NCBI RefSeq assembly: GCF_000808575.1
Contig: NZ_JWLW01000066.1
Span: forward strand, 186,001 to 250,000
Source of the DNA: Alteromonas marina
Lineage (GTDB): Bacteria > Pseudomonadota > Gammaproteobacteria > Enterobacterales > Alteromonadaceae
DNA: 64,000 nt
Direction: 5' to 3'
Part shown: positions 42,944-57,900 of the stretch, piece after piece
How the letters are laid out: each line of letters begins with the position of its first letter
Numbering within the stretch: position 1 is the stretch's first letter
Position numbers and translations under genes: made by a program
Notes under the pieces: generated by a model
Databases searched by the model: none
What the model saw: only the letters and a program-made list of their open reading frames with translations
What the model was told of the DNA's origin: nothing

Positions 42944-45900
42944 ATGATGGCTGAAGTAATCATTGCAGAAGTAAACGGTGAGGCTTCCTTGGCTCGTGGT
43001 GACACAGGTGAACAAGTCAATGTAACAGTTGGAATGACTGTCGCTGAAGGTGATGTGTTAACTATTTCACCCAACGGTGTGGTTACCGTTAGCGTGGACG
43101 GAGAACTTCGCACGCTACCTGCTGGACAAAGCGTTACTTTTCCACTTCAGCTAGATTTTACTGACAGTAGTTCTGATGACGAATTCGCTGTGTTTGACGA
43201 AAGTGTTGATGAACTTGCAGCATTACTTGATGGCGTAGAAAATATTGAAGGAAACGCTCAAGAGGGAGATGCCGATTTCCTTGATGTGCTTGCTGGTGAA
43301 GGCGATATTTTAGAATCGTTGGAAGCGACGGCCGCAGGTCTTGACGGAGGCGCAGGTTCCGATGGCGGTAGTAACTTTGTTCGCATTGATCGCATAAATG
43401 AAGAAGTCGACCCAGTGGGGTTTCAGTTTGATCAAAATGCTAATAGCAACGACGATGTTACGCCAATTGAGTTTTCTGGAACAGGCGAGCAAGCACAAGA
43501 CATTTCACTTACCCTAGATGCGATAGGCTTAACGAGTGACACTACACCAACACTTTCAGGGATTACTTCAGCAATTCCAGGCAGTACAGTCACACTAACC
43601 GTTACCGACAGCGCTGGAAACACTCAAGTTCTAACCGTCATAGTACAAGACGACGGTACGTTCAGTGTAGACGTACCAAATGCACTGGCTGACGGTGAGT
43701 TCACGGTAGATGCTAGCGTGTTAGAACCTACTGGTAACACTGCAGATGGTTCTACTACCGGTGAAATTGACGCTTCCGCTCCAACCATTACTATTAATGC
43801 GCCAGGTTCTGATAACGACACCACACCTACCCTGTCAGGTACTACTGATGCCACACCGGGTAGCACAGTTACGCTAACCATTACGGATAGCGCGGGCAAT
43901 ACGCAAACCGTGACGGCTACTGTGCAAGCAGACGGCACCTATAGCGTTGACGTACCTGCTGAATTAGCCGAAGGCGAATTTACCGTTAACGCCAGCGTTA
44001 CCGACGAAGCAGGCAATACAGCAACCGCTGACACCACGGGCGTGATTGATACTACGGCACCGTCGATCACTATCGACACCATAGCGACAGGTAGCGACAC
44101 TACGCCAACCTTGTCAGGTACCACTGATGCTATACCGGGTAGCACAGTTACATTAACTATCACCGATAGCGCGGGCAACACGCAAACTGTAACTGCCACT
44201 GTGCAAGCAGACGGCACGTATAGCGTTGCTGTACCTGCTGAATTGGCCGAGGGTGAATTTACGGTTAACGCCAGCGTGACGGATGAGGCTGGCAATACAG
44301 CAACCACAGACACCACGGGCTTAATTGATACCACTGCACCGTCAATCACTATCGACTCCATAGCGACTGATAACGACACCACACCTACCCTGTCAGGTAC
44401 CACTGATGCTACACCGGGTAGCACAGTTACATTAATTATCACCGATAGCGCGGGCAACACGCAAACCGTGACCACTATTGTGCAAGCGGACGGCACCTAT
44501 AGCGTTGATGTACCTGCAGAATTAGCGGAAGGTGAATTTACCGTTAACGCCAGCGTGACCGACGAAGCGGGCAATACAGCAACCACAGACACTACGGGCG
44601 TAATTGATACCACTGCACCGTCGATCACTATCGACTCCATAGCGACTGATAACGACACCACACCTACCATTTCAGGTACCACTGATGCCGCGCCTGGTAG
44701 CACAGTAACATTAACCATTACCGATAGTGCAGGTGTTACTCAAACCGTGACTGCCACTGTGCTAGCCGACGGCACCTATAGCGTTGATGTACCTGCCGAA
44801 TTGGCCGAAGGTGAATTTACCGTTAACGCCAGCGTGACCGACGAAGCGGGCAATACAGCAACCACAGACACCACGGGCGTAATTGATACCACTGCACCGT
44901 CGATCACTATCGATACTATAGCTACAGGTAACGACACCACGCCTACTCTTTCAGGTACCACGGATGCCGCACCTAGCAGTACAGTTACGTTAACCATTAC
45001 CGATAACGCGGGCGTTACTCAAACCGTGACAGCTATTGTGCAAGCAGACGGCACCTATAGCGTTGATGTACCTGCAGAATTAGCGGAAGGCGAATTTACC
45101 GTTAACGCCAGCGTGACCGATGAGGCTGGCAATACAGCAACCACAGATACTACCGGCGAAATTGATACCACTGCACCGTCGATCACTATCGATACTATAG
45201 CTACAGGTAACGACACCACGCCGACCCTTTCAGGTACCACCGATGCTACGCCGGGCAGTACAGTTACGCTAACCATTACCGATAGCGCGGGCAACACGCA
45301 AACAGTTACTGCCACTGTGCTAGCCGACGGCACCTATAGCGTTGATGTACCGGCTGAATTAGCTGAAGGCGAATTTACCGTTAACGCCAGCGTTACCGAT
45401 GAAGCAGGCAATACGGCCAATGCCGAAGCACAAGGTGCTATCGACGTGACGGCACCAACCATCTCATTAAACGATCCAGGAATAAATGGCGATGCTACAC
45501 CCACACTTTCTGGTTTAACGGATGCGGTGCCCGGAAGCACGATAACCCTTACCGTTACCGATAGTGCTGGCGTTACTCAAACCTTTACCACTACTGTGCT
45601 TGCCGATGGCACCTTTACCGTTGAAGTTCCAAATGCGGTGGCTGAGGGTACATACAGCGTAACTGCCGAGGTGACAGATGGTGCGGGTAACACCGCACAA
45701 GCAACAGCAAGTGGCGATTACGATTCTACAAGTCCTTCGACGACCGTAAATCAACCTGCGCCAACGAACGATACTACGCCAAACGTTTCTGGTGAAACCG
45801 ATGCCCCTCCTGGCAGTGAAGTCGTGATTGTTGTTACAGATAGCGAGGGTAACGAGCAAACAATCGTCACTACAGTGGGCGCTGACGGCACGTTCAACGA

Positions 45901-48900
45901 AGATGTACCAGCGGAGCTTAGCGAAGGTGAGTACACGGTAGATGTTACTGTAACAACACCAGCTGGTAATAGCTCTACCACCACAGTGACTGGCGAAATT
46001 GACACCACGGCGCCGATAATCAACCTTGATCCTATTGGATCAACCAATGATGACACGCCAGTGATAAATGGCGACACCGACGCAGAGCCGGGTGCAATAG
46101 TCACGCTAGAAATCGTACATTCAGATGGCACTACGCAAACCCTTACTGCAACAGTGCAAGAAGACGGTAGCTTCAGTGCTGAAGTGCCGCAAGCACTCGC
46201 AAACGGCGACTTCACGGTAACCGCTACTGTGTCTGATGTGGCGGGCAATACCGCTTCAACGACAATCGATGCGGTTATTAATACCCAAGGCCCTAATGTT
46301 GTCATTGAAACCGGCTCTCCTACCAACGGTAGTGAAGGCATAGGGGGGTCGTCAGACGCCCCTAATTCAGAGGTTGTGGTTGTTATCACCGATAGCGACG
46401 GCAACAGCCAGACAATAACGGGGACAACTGATGAGAATGGCAACTTCAATGTAGCATTCCCTCCTGGATCTGAAGAGGGCGAATACCAGATTGAAGTAAC
46501 GGTGACAGACGAAAATGGCAATAGCTCTACCGCAACGGCCACTACTGTACTTGATACCACCCCACCGGTTGTGAATATCGACCCACAAACGGATACTAAC
46601 GACACAACACCTACGATTTCAGGTAATACGGATTTGCCCGCGGGCAGCGAAGTCGTTATTACCGTTACCGATAGCCAGGGTAATACACAGACTGTTACCG
46701 CCCTTGTTGATGAAAATGGTAATTTCAGCGCCGATGTCGAAGAAGCGCTAGCACAAGGCAACTATGAGGTTTCTGTCGAAGCAACTGATGCAGCGGGTAA
46801 TACAACTACCGTTGTCGACAACAGTGGCAACATAGACACTACCGCACCAGCGCTTTCTTTAGACCCGCAAACTGACGGTAGCGACACCACGCCAACGATT
46901 TCAGGCTCTACCGATTTACCACCTGGTTCAACAGTAACCATTGCGGTGACCGACAGCGCGGGCAACACACAAACTATCGATGCCATCGTTGATGAGAACG
47001 GTGATTTTAGCGTCGACGTGCAAACGCCGCTTACTGAGGGTGAATATACCGTAGAGGCCAGTGCAACAGACGAAGCAGGCAATACAACGACTGTCACTGA
47101 AAATGGCGGCAACATTGATACGCAAGCCCCCACCATTTCACTAGAGCCACTTGGCACAGGGAATGACACGACACCGTCAATTAGCGGCTCTACAAACTTG
47201 GAAGCGGGCAGCACGGTTACACTTACCGTTACCGATAGTGCTGGAAACAGCCAAACTTTTACTGCCACAGTAGACGGGAACGGCGAATTTAGTGCAGACG
47301 TTCCTGCTGAACTCGCTGACGGCGACTACACTGTTGAAGCAACAGCTACCGATGCTGCGGGAAATAGTGCTTCAACGTCACAAACTGGCACCGTGGACAG
47401 CAATGCGCCAAGCTTAACCCTTGACCCACTGGGTGATGATAACGACACCACGCCTACTATCTCAGGTACTACCGATTTACCCGCTGGCAGCACTGTTACA
47501 CTGTCTGTTACCGATGCACTTGGCAATACGCAAACATTTACGGCAACGGTAGACGGTTCTGGTAATTTCAGTGTCGATGTGCCCAATCCGTTAGCTGAAG
47601 GTGAATATAGCGTAACGGCTACAGCGACCGACGCCAACGGCAATACTGCAACGGCAACGGAAACTGGCGGTAATATCGATATTACATCGCCGCTGGTTAA
47701 CCTTGATGCTCAAGGCAGTACCAATGATACTACGCCAACCATCTCAGGTAACACAGACCAGGCACCGGGTAGCAGTGTATCAATCACTGTTACAGACAGT
47801 GCGGGCAATACGCAAACCTTTGACGCTCTTGTCCAAAGTGACGGTACTTTCTCTGTTGACGTGCCGGCAGAGCTTGCCGACGGCAACTTTACCGTTACTG
47901 CCACTGTCACAGACGATGCGGGCAATCAAGATTCTGCAACAACACAGGGCAATATTGATACCGCAGCTCCAACGCTATCGCTTGACCCACAAGACATTGA
48001 CAACGACACCACGCCGCTAATTAGTGGCACGACAGATTTACCCCAAGGTAGCACGGTAACACTGGTCGTCACCGATAGCTTAGGTAATCAGCAAACTATT
48101 GAAGCCGTTGTTGATGAAAACGGAGGCTTTAGCGCTGAAGTACCTAGCGCATTAGCAGAAGGTAACTACTCCGTTACAGCAACCGCTGTCGATGAAAATG
48201 GTAATACCGCTAGCGTGACAGAAAACGGCGGCATTGTAGATACAACCGCGCCATCGCTATCTTTAAATCCAGTGGGTTCTGGTAACGATCCCACACCAAC
48301 TTTATCGGGCAGCACCGATCTGCCCGAAGGAAGTGTTGTCTCGCTAACCGTCGTAGATAGCGCAGGCAACACGCAAACCATCAACACCTTAGTCGATGCT
48401 AACGGTAATTTCTCTGTCGACGTACCGCAAGAACTGGCTGATGGAAACTTTACTGTTACTGCCACGGCAGAAGACGAAGCAGGCAATGGAGTTACAGACA
48501 ACGCAACGGGTAACATTAATACTAGTGCTCCTACGTTAGTGCTTGATGGACAAGGCGAAACGAATGACAGCACGCCCGCTATTTCAGGCACTACCAACTT
48601 GCCTGAAGGAAGCACGGTTACTTTAACCGTGACGGATAGCGCAGGTAACACGCAAACGATTACCGCGACAGTAGGTGCAGACGGAACATTTAGTGCGGAT
48701 GTTACCACCCCACTCGCTGATGGCGCTTACACCGTTACCGCCAGCGCTACTGACAGCGATGGCAATACGACAACAGTAACCGACAATGGCGGCGTTGTAG
48801 ATACTACCGCGCCTACGCTTACCCTAGAAAATCCTGGCAGCACGGGTGACACCACACCAACACTTTCAGGCACGACAGACCTTCCTGAAGGAAGCACGGT

Positions 48901-51900
48901 TACGCTTGTCGTTACAGATAGCGCTGGAAACACGCAAACTATCAATGCCTTGGTCGATGCAAATGGTAGCTTCAGTGTAGATGTGCCAAACGCACTAGCT
49001 GACGGCGACTTTACTGTTACTGCCACTGCAACCGACAGTGCAGGCAATACCGCGAATGCCAATACAACAGGTAATGTAGATAGCGAAGCGCCGCTATTAA
49101 CCCTTGATATACAAGGCGCTACTAGCGACGTTACGCCAACTATCACAGGCACTACTGATGTTGCTCCCGGCACACTGGTTACCATTACTGTAGTCGATGC
49201 CAATGGTGATTCGCAAAGTTTCCAAGCAGCCGTGCAAGCAGATGGAACATTCAGCGCGGACGTGCCTAACGCACTGGCCGAGGGCGACTTCACCGTTACG
49301 GCAACAGTAAGCGATGCACAAGGCAACACCGCGACGGCAAACGAAGCAAATGGAAGTATTGATACTCAAGCACCTATTGTTAACGTGAACCCGTTAGATT
49401 CAGGTAGTGACACTACGCCGGTTATTTCAGGTAATACAGATTTACCTGAAGGCGCTGTTGTTGTGATCACCGTGACTGACAGCAATGGCGACACGCAAAC
49501 CATTAACGCATTGGTTGATGCAGACGGTAACTTTGCAACAGACGTATTGTCTCCACTGCCTGAAGGAGACTACAGCGTCGAAGTTACTGCAACAGATGAT
49601 GCAGGTAATTCAACTACCGCAATAGAAGACGGTGGCAATATTGACACCACCGCCCCTGTACTTACGCTAAATCCGCAGGGCACAGGCAACGATGAAACGC
49701 CTAACATATCGGGCAGCACTGATTTAGCGCCGGGAAGCACAGTAACGTTAACCGTAACAGATAGCGCAGGCAATACACAAACCTTTGACGCCATTGTGGA
49801 CGCGAATGGTGACTTCAGCGCAGATCTTCCAAACGCTATACCAGACGGCAGCTACACGGTAACAGCAAGTGCCTCAGACGATGCAGGTAATACAACCACC
49901 ACCTCTGATATCGGTACGTTAGATACCAGCGCCCCTGCGTTGACACTAGATGCGCAAGTTACGGTTAGCGATACTACACCAACCATTTCGGGTACGACTG
50001 ACCTACCCGCGGGTTCAACCGTGACGCTTTTTGTCACTGACAGTGCAGGCAACACCCAAACCTTTACTGCACTTGTTGATGCAAGCGGTAACTTTAGTGC
50101 TGATGTCCCCGCGCCTCTTGCCGAAGGTGATTACTCAGTAACCGCTACCGCTACAGACAGCAACGGAAATAGTGCCTCTGTCACCGACAATAACGGTATC
50201 GTCGATACTGTCCCCCCCGTTATTTCACTAGATGCGCTGGGTTCAAATAACGATACTACGCCGACCATTTCAGGCACTACAGACTTAGCAGCAGGTGAGA
50301 GCGTAACGCTGTCGATCACCGACAACGCTGGCAATACACAAACAGTGACCGCAACGGTTGATGCAAACGGCAACTTTACTGTGGATGTGCCAGCCGCACT
50401 GGCCGAAGGTGACTATACGGTTACTGCAACGGCCACCGACGATGCTGGCAACAGTGCGTCAGCCAATGCAACAGGCACCATAGACACCACTGCACCTACC
50501 CTAACCTTAGACGCTCAAGGATTAGGCAATGATACAACGCCAACCATTTCGGGAAGTACAGATCTAACCGAAGGTAGCGTGGTTTCCTTGGTTATTACAG
50601 ACAGTACTGGCAACATTCAAACGGTTACAGCAACAGTTGATGCTGCAGGAAACTTTACGGTTGATGTGCCCAGTGCCCTTGCTGAAGGCTCTTACAGTGT
50701 TGAAGCTACTGCCACTGATGAAGCAGGCAACAGCACGTCGGTTCTTGATAATTCAGGCGTTATCGATATCACGCCACCTGAGCTAAACCTTGACGGACTA
50801 ACGCCAGAGAATAACGCTACGCCAACTATTTCTGGCACCACAAACCTTCCAGCTGGCGCCATTGTCACACTAACGGTGGTCGACAGTGCTGGTAACACGC
50901 AAACCTTTGCCGCAACGGTACAAACCGACGGCAGTTTTGCCGCCAACGTACCCTCACCACTAGCTGAAGGTGACTATACGGTTACCGCAACGGCTCAAGA
51001 CGCGGCTGGCAATCAAGGTTCTGATTCTGAAACGGGTGGCAGCGTAGATACCACAGCGCCTGTTATCACTTTGGATCCGCTTGGTACAGGTAACGATAAC
51101 ACGCCTACTATTAGCGGAAGTACCGACCTGGCCGCAGGAAGTACAGTAACGATTACAGTAACTGACAGCATTGGCACTGTGCAGACGTTTACTGCAACTG
51201 TTGATGGTAACGGCGACTTCAGTGCAGATGTGCCTAATCCTATGGCTGACGGAAACTTCGACGTTACTGCAACGACCACTGATGCTGCAGGCAATACTGC
51301 TACAGATACAGTGAGCGGCGACATAAACTCTGCCGCGCCTACCCTATCCCTTGATCCTCTTGGGTCGGGCAACGACACGACGCCGACCATTTCAGGTAAT
51401 ACCGACGTAGCGCCAGGTAGCACTGTAACGCTGACTGTGACTGACAGTGCTGGAAACACACAGACATTCAGTGCCATAGTTCAAGGTGATGGAAGCTTTA
51501 CGGCTGATGTTCCTGCAAGCTTACCTGAAGGTGACTATTCTGTTACTGCCACCGCCACAGACGGCGCTGGCAACAGTGCATCGGTAACCGAAAATGGCGG
51601 TAACATCGATACCACAGCCCCATCGATAACCATCGATACACAAGGGCTTGGCAATGATGCAACGCCGTCTATCTCTGGCACCACAGACCTCAATGCTGGC
51701 GACACAGTTAGCATAAGCGTGACAGACAACGCTGGAAATACCCAAACATTCACTGCAACCGTTCAAAACGATGGTACTTACAGTGCTGATGTTCCTGCCG
51801 ATTTAGCTGAAGGCAGTTTCAGTGTGACTGTCACTGCGACTGACGATGCGGGTAATTCAGCAACGGCAATAGATAATAACGGTGTCATAGACACAGCAGC

Positions 51901-54900
51901 CCCCACCATAACGTTAGACGCACAAGGTCTAACCAACGACGCTACACCGACTATATCGGGAACCACCGACTTGGCTGCGGGCAACACTGTAAGCATTAGC
52001 GTGACTGACAGCCAAGGCAATACGCAAACTTTCACTGCCACCGTTCAAGCGAACGGCAGCTTTAGCGCTGATGTGCCGGTTGACCTTGCAGAAGGTGATT
52101 ACACCGTAGAAGTGACGGCGACTGATGATGCAGGTAATCAAAACACAGCGGTTGATAACAACGGCACAGTTGACACCACCCCACCTGTTATCAACTTAGA
52201 TCCAGTGGCCAGCGGCAATGACGCAACGCCAGTATTAAGCGGTACTACCGACTTGTCAGAGGGAGCAACAATTACACTGGTTGTCACCGATGCAGGCGGT
52301 AATGTACAAAACCTTACCGCTACGGTAAACGCGGATGGCACTTTCTCAGTTGAAGTACCCAGCGCGCTTGTTGATGGCGATTACGATGTAACAGTCAGTG
52401 CGAGCGATGCTGCGGGCAATAGCACGACAGTGTCAGATAGCGGCAATATTAATGCAAGCGCCCCGGACATTACCCTAGATGCCCTTGGCCAGACAAACGA
52501 CGCTACCCCTCTTATTTCAGGTACAACTAACGCGCCAGTTGGTGCCACCGTCACTTTAACAGTGACAGATAGTGCTGGAGCAGTTCAAACCTTTACTACA
52601 ACCGTACAAGGAGATGGCACCTTCAGCGCAAGCGTACCGTCAGACCTGGCCGAAGGTAGCTACACAGTTGTCGCAGAGGTGACTGACGGTGCCGGAAATA
52701 CCGGTTCTGACTCTGAAACTGGCGGTGTGGTAGATACCATATCACCGGCTATTGATGTGGCAGAGCAAGGTGTTGGCAATGATGCAACACCGACCATTAG
52801 CGGAACGACAGACCAGCCAGCCGGAAGCACGGTTTCAATTACCGTCACCGATAACGCTGGTAATATACAAACCTTAACAGCAACCGTACAAGGTGATGGC
52901 TCCTTCAGCGTAGACGTACCCACCACTTTGGCTGAGGGTAGCTACACAGTTCAGGCTACTGTTGTTGATGAAGCTGGCAATACAGCGTCCGACGCTGAAA
53001 CCGGCTTAATCGACACAATTTCACCTGTTATTACGCTGGACGAGCCAGGCACAGTCAGCGACTCAACCCCAACCATAAGCGGTACTGTAGATTTACCGCA
53101 AGGTTCTACAGTGCAAATAACTGTTGTTGATAGTGCGGGTAATACACAGGTGTTCTCTGCATTGGTTGGCGCGGGCGGCGTATTCTCTGCCGACGTACCA
53201 GCGGCGATGGCTGAAGGAAACTTCACTGTTTCAGCAACCGCCACTGATACAGCTGGCAACAGTACAACCGACAACGAGGCAGGCGTAGTTGATACTCTAG
53301 TACCTACTCTTACTATAGATGTTGCCGATACCACTAACGATGCGACGCCACTCATTACCGGTACAACCGATGAACCTGCGGGCTCTGTGGTCACTATTTT
53401 GGTAACGGATAGCGCTGGTGCGACCCAGACCTTAACTGCAGTGGTACAGGCCGATGGTTCTTTCTCTATCTCCCCAGGTACGGATTTAGCTGAAGGCGAC
53501 TTCACGGTAAGCGCTACCATCAGTGATGAGGCAGGTAATACAGCAACAGCCAGTGATGCTGGAAACATAGACACTACAGCACCATCACTAACATTAACGC
53601 CACTTGAGGAAGGCAATGACACAACACCTACTCTATCTGGTAGCACAAACCTTGCGCAGGGTAGTGAAGTTACGCTTGTGGTAACTGACAGCGCAGGAAA
53701 TGTTCAAACCCTCACAGCTACAGTTGATGTAAATGGAAACTTTACAGTGGATGTGCCTGCGCCTTTAGCTGAAGGTGCATACAGTGTTGAAGCCACGGCG
53801 AGTGATGAAGCGGGTAATAGCACTACCGTCGTAGACAACACAGGTATTATTGATACAACAGCCCCTACTCTATCGTTAGATACACTAGCCTCAGACAGCG
53901 ACACAACACCTACAATATCAGGGAATACTGACCTGCCTGCAGGCGCGACAGTAACGATTACGGTTACGGATAACGCAGGTGTAAGTCAAACCTTCGATGC
54001 AACCGTTCAGGGAGACGGCAGTTTCTCGGCCGATGTGCCAAGCCCCATGGCTGAAGGAGGGTATACTGTTACCGCCGTTGCCCAAGACCCAGCAGGCAAT
54101 GAGACGACTGCCACTGAAACAAACGGTAGCGTAGACACTACCGCGCCGACTATCAACTTAGATGCACAAGGCACAGGTAACGATACTACGCCAACGATCA
54201 CCGGTAGCACCGATTTAAGCCCAGGTAGTTCAGTGACCATAACCGTCACCGACAGCGCGGGAGCAGAACAGACATTTACGGCTATTGTCGATAGCCTTGG
54301 TAATTTCAGCGCCGACGTGCCCAATGCAATGGCAGACGGAAACTTCGATGTTACTGCTACCGCCACTGATGCCGCTGGAAACTCGGCGTCTGATACTACC
54401 AGCGGCAATATCAATACAGCCGTGCCAAACCTAACCTTGGATCCGCTTGGCACAGGAAACGACACAACACCAACCATTTCCGGTACTACAGATATTGCGC
54501 CAGGCAGCGCCGTATCCATCAGCGTTACCGATAGTGCAGGAAACACCCAAACATTTAACGCCATTGTTCAAGCTAATGGCACCTTCTCTGTAGATGTGCC
54601 AGCAGCCTTATCTGAAGGTAATTATTCAGTCACCGCAAGTGCAACAGATGGCGCGGGTAATACGGCAACCGCAAACGAAAATGGCGGCGTTATCGATACT
54701 ACTGCGCCAGCTGCGCCTACTGTTGATGCAGGCAACGGTACCGAAATTACCGGCACAGCCGAAGCAGGCGCTGTCGTAAACGTAGACGTTGACGGTGATG
54801 GCACACCTGATTTCACAGTGATTGCTGATGGCGATGGTAACTGGTCAGTAACACCCACAACACCGCTAGCCGATGGCGTGGTTGTAACGGCAACAGCAAC

Positions 54901-57900
54901 CGATGAAGCTGGCAATACGAGTAGCCCAGCGTCTGATACGGTAGATGCTGTTGCGCCAATCGTTGCCTTTAACGACCTAACGACTAATGACACCACGCCT
55001 GCACTTACCGGTTCGGTGGACGACCCAACCGCCATTGTGGTCGTTACCATTAACGGTACAGACTATACCGCGACAAACAATGGTGATGGCAGCTGGACAC
55101 TGGCTGACGATATCGTTGCCGCGCTGGCTGAAGGTAGCTATACCGCTACGGTTACTGCCACTGATGCCGATGGTAACACCGGAACTAACTCTGGTACTGT
55201 TGTGATTGATACCACTACTCCAGCAGCGCCTACTGTCGATGCTGGTAACGGTACTGAAATTACGGGTACCGCTGAAGCAGGGGCAACTGTAAATGTAGAC
55301 GTGGATGGCGACGGCACGCCAGACTTCACCGTCATCGCCGATGGCGATGGCAATTGGTCAGTAACCCCCACTACACCGCTGGCCGATGGCGTGGTTGTTT
55401 CGGCGACGGCGGCTGATGAAGCTGGCAACGTCAGTGCACCAGCGTCAGATACAGTAGATGCTGTTGCGCCAGTCGTTGCAATCAATGACTTAACCACTAA
55501 TGACGCTACACCAGAGCTAACCGGAACGGTTGACGATCCAAGCGCTATCGTAGTAGTGACCATTGATGGCGTGGACTACACCGCAACTAACAATGGCGAT
55601 GGAAGTTGGACCCTGCCTGGCGATGCAGTGGCTACACTTGCAGATGGTAGCTATACCGCTACCGTTACTGCCACGGATGCCGATGGCAATGTAGGTTCAA
55701 ATTCAGGAACGGTAGTGATTGATACTACACCACCTGCCATACCTACTGTGGATGCGGGCAACGGTACCGAAATTACCGGTACCGCTGAAGCAGGCGCAAC
55801 CGTAAATGTGGACGTGGATGGCGACGGCACGCCCGATTTCACCGTCATCGCTGATGGCGACGGCAATTGGAGCGTAACGCCAGATACACCATTAGCAGAT
55901 GGAGTTGTAGTAACGGCAACGGCTACTGATGAAGCGGGCAACACCAGTGGGCCGGCATCTGACACGGTAGACGCAGTGGCACCTGTTGTAACCATCAATG
56001 ATGTGACGACTAACGATACTACGCCTGCACTAACGGGTACGGTTGATGACCCAACGGCTACTGTAGTAGTCACCATTGACGGCGTTGACTATACCGCTAC
56101 CAATAACGGTGACGGTACGTGGACGCTGGCTGACGATGCGGTGGCGGCACTTGCTGAAGGTAGCTATACCGCAACGGTTACTGCAACCGATCCAGAAGGT
56201 AATGTGGGTACGAATACTGGTACAGTGGTTATTGATACCACAGCACCAGCAACGCCTACCGTTGAAGCGGGCAACGGCACTGAAATTACCGGCACAGCCG
56301 AAGCGGGCGCTACGGTAAATGTGGATGTAGACGGAGACGGCACGCCAGATTTCACCGTCATCGCTGATGGTGACGGCAATTGGAGCGTAACGCCAGATAC
56401 ACCATTAGCAGATGGAGCTGTAGTAACGGCAACGGCTACCGATGAAGCGGGTAACACCAGTGGGCCGGCATCTGACACGGTAGATGCCGTGGCACCTGTC
56501 GTAACCATCAATGATGTAACGACCAACGACACTGCGCCTGCACTAACGGGTACGGTTGATGACCCAACGGCTACTGTAGTAGTCACCATTGACGGCGTTG
56601 ACTACACCGCTACCAATAACGGTGACGGTACGTGGACGCTGGCCGATGACGTAGTCGCTACACTCGCTGAAGGTAGTTACCCAACATCTGTTACTGCAAC
56701 TGACGATGCGGGCAATACCGATACCGACACTGGTACTGTGGTAATTGATACCACCGCGCCTACGGTTGCAATAAACGATCTAACCACCAACGACACCACA
56801 CCTGAGCTTACCGGTACGGTGAACGCCCCCAATGCAGTTGTGGTGGTAACGATTGACGGCAATGATTACACCGCTACCAACAATGGTGATGGCACATGGA
56901 CGTTGGCTGATAACGTAGTCGCCACACTCGCTGAAGGCAGCTACCCAACATCGGTAAGTGCAACAGACGCCGCGGGCAATACGGTGACTAATACAGGTAC
57001 AGTGGTAATTGATACCACCGCACCTACCGTTGCAATTAACGATCTTACTACCAACGACACCACGCCTGAGCTAACTGGTACGGTGAACGACCCCAATGCG
57101 GTTGTGGTGGTAACGATTGACGGCAATGGTTACACCGCTACCAACAACGGTAATGGCACCTGGACGTTGGCTGACAACGTAGTCGCCACGCTCGCTGAAG
57201 GCAGCTACCCTACATCGGTAAGCGCAACAGACGCCGCGGGCAATACGGTGACCAATACTGATACAGTGATAATCGATACCACCGCGCCTACCGTTGCAAT
57301 AAACGATCTTACTACCAACGACACCACGCCAGAGCTTACCGGTACGGTGAACGATCCCAATGCGGTTGTGGTGGTAACCATTGACGGCAATGATTACACC
57401 GCTACCAACAATGGTGATGGCACGTGGACACTGGCTGATAATATCGTCGCCCTGCTTGCTGAAGGCAATTACACGGCTGTAGTCACCGCTACAGATGCTG
57501 TGGGTAACTCTAACTCAGCTTCAGGTACAGTTGTTATCGATACGAGTATTGATGAAAACAATAATGGTCAGACAGTAACGTTCGACAGTATCTCAAACGA
57601 CTCTGGGGTGGCTGGAGACTTTATTACTAGCGATAGTACGCTTATCTTTAATGGAACGGTTGACCTTGGTGACAATACTACCCTAACCGTTACCGTTGAT
57701 AGCACGTCCTATATCTTTGGCACTGACCCTGAACTTACCATTGATGGCAGCGGTAATTGGAGCCTTGATTTAACAGGCACAACGCTACCAGCAGGTACCT
57801 ACGCGGTGGTGGCAACCGTTACCGACGAAGCAGGTAATTCGGCAAGTACAGCAAGTCAGAATGTTGTTGTACAGGCCCTTGATGCTATAAACGACGGTAA

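Noticed and set aside
43310..57390. Many antisense frames of 60-340 codons opposite the adhesin arrays
   Set aside because: They repeat with the 279-, 513- and 264-base periods and are made of Val/Ser/Pro-rich text set by the Thr/Asp/Gly codons of the adhesin. None has a ribosome site or family motif.
43499..57547. CRISPR array
   Set aside because: The repeats are translated, uninterrupted, of 264-513 bases and have no short unique spacers.
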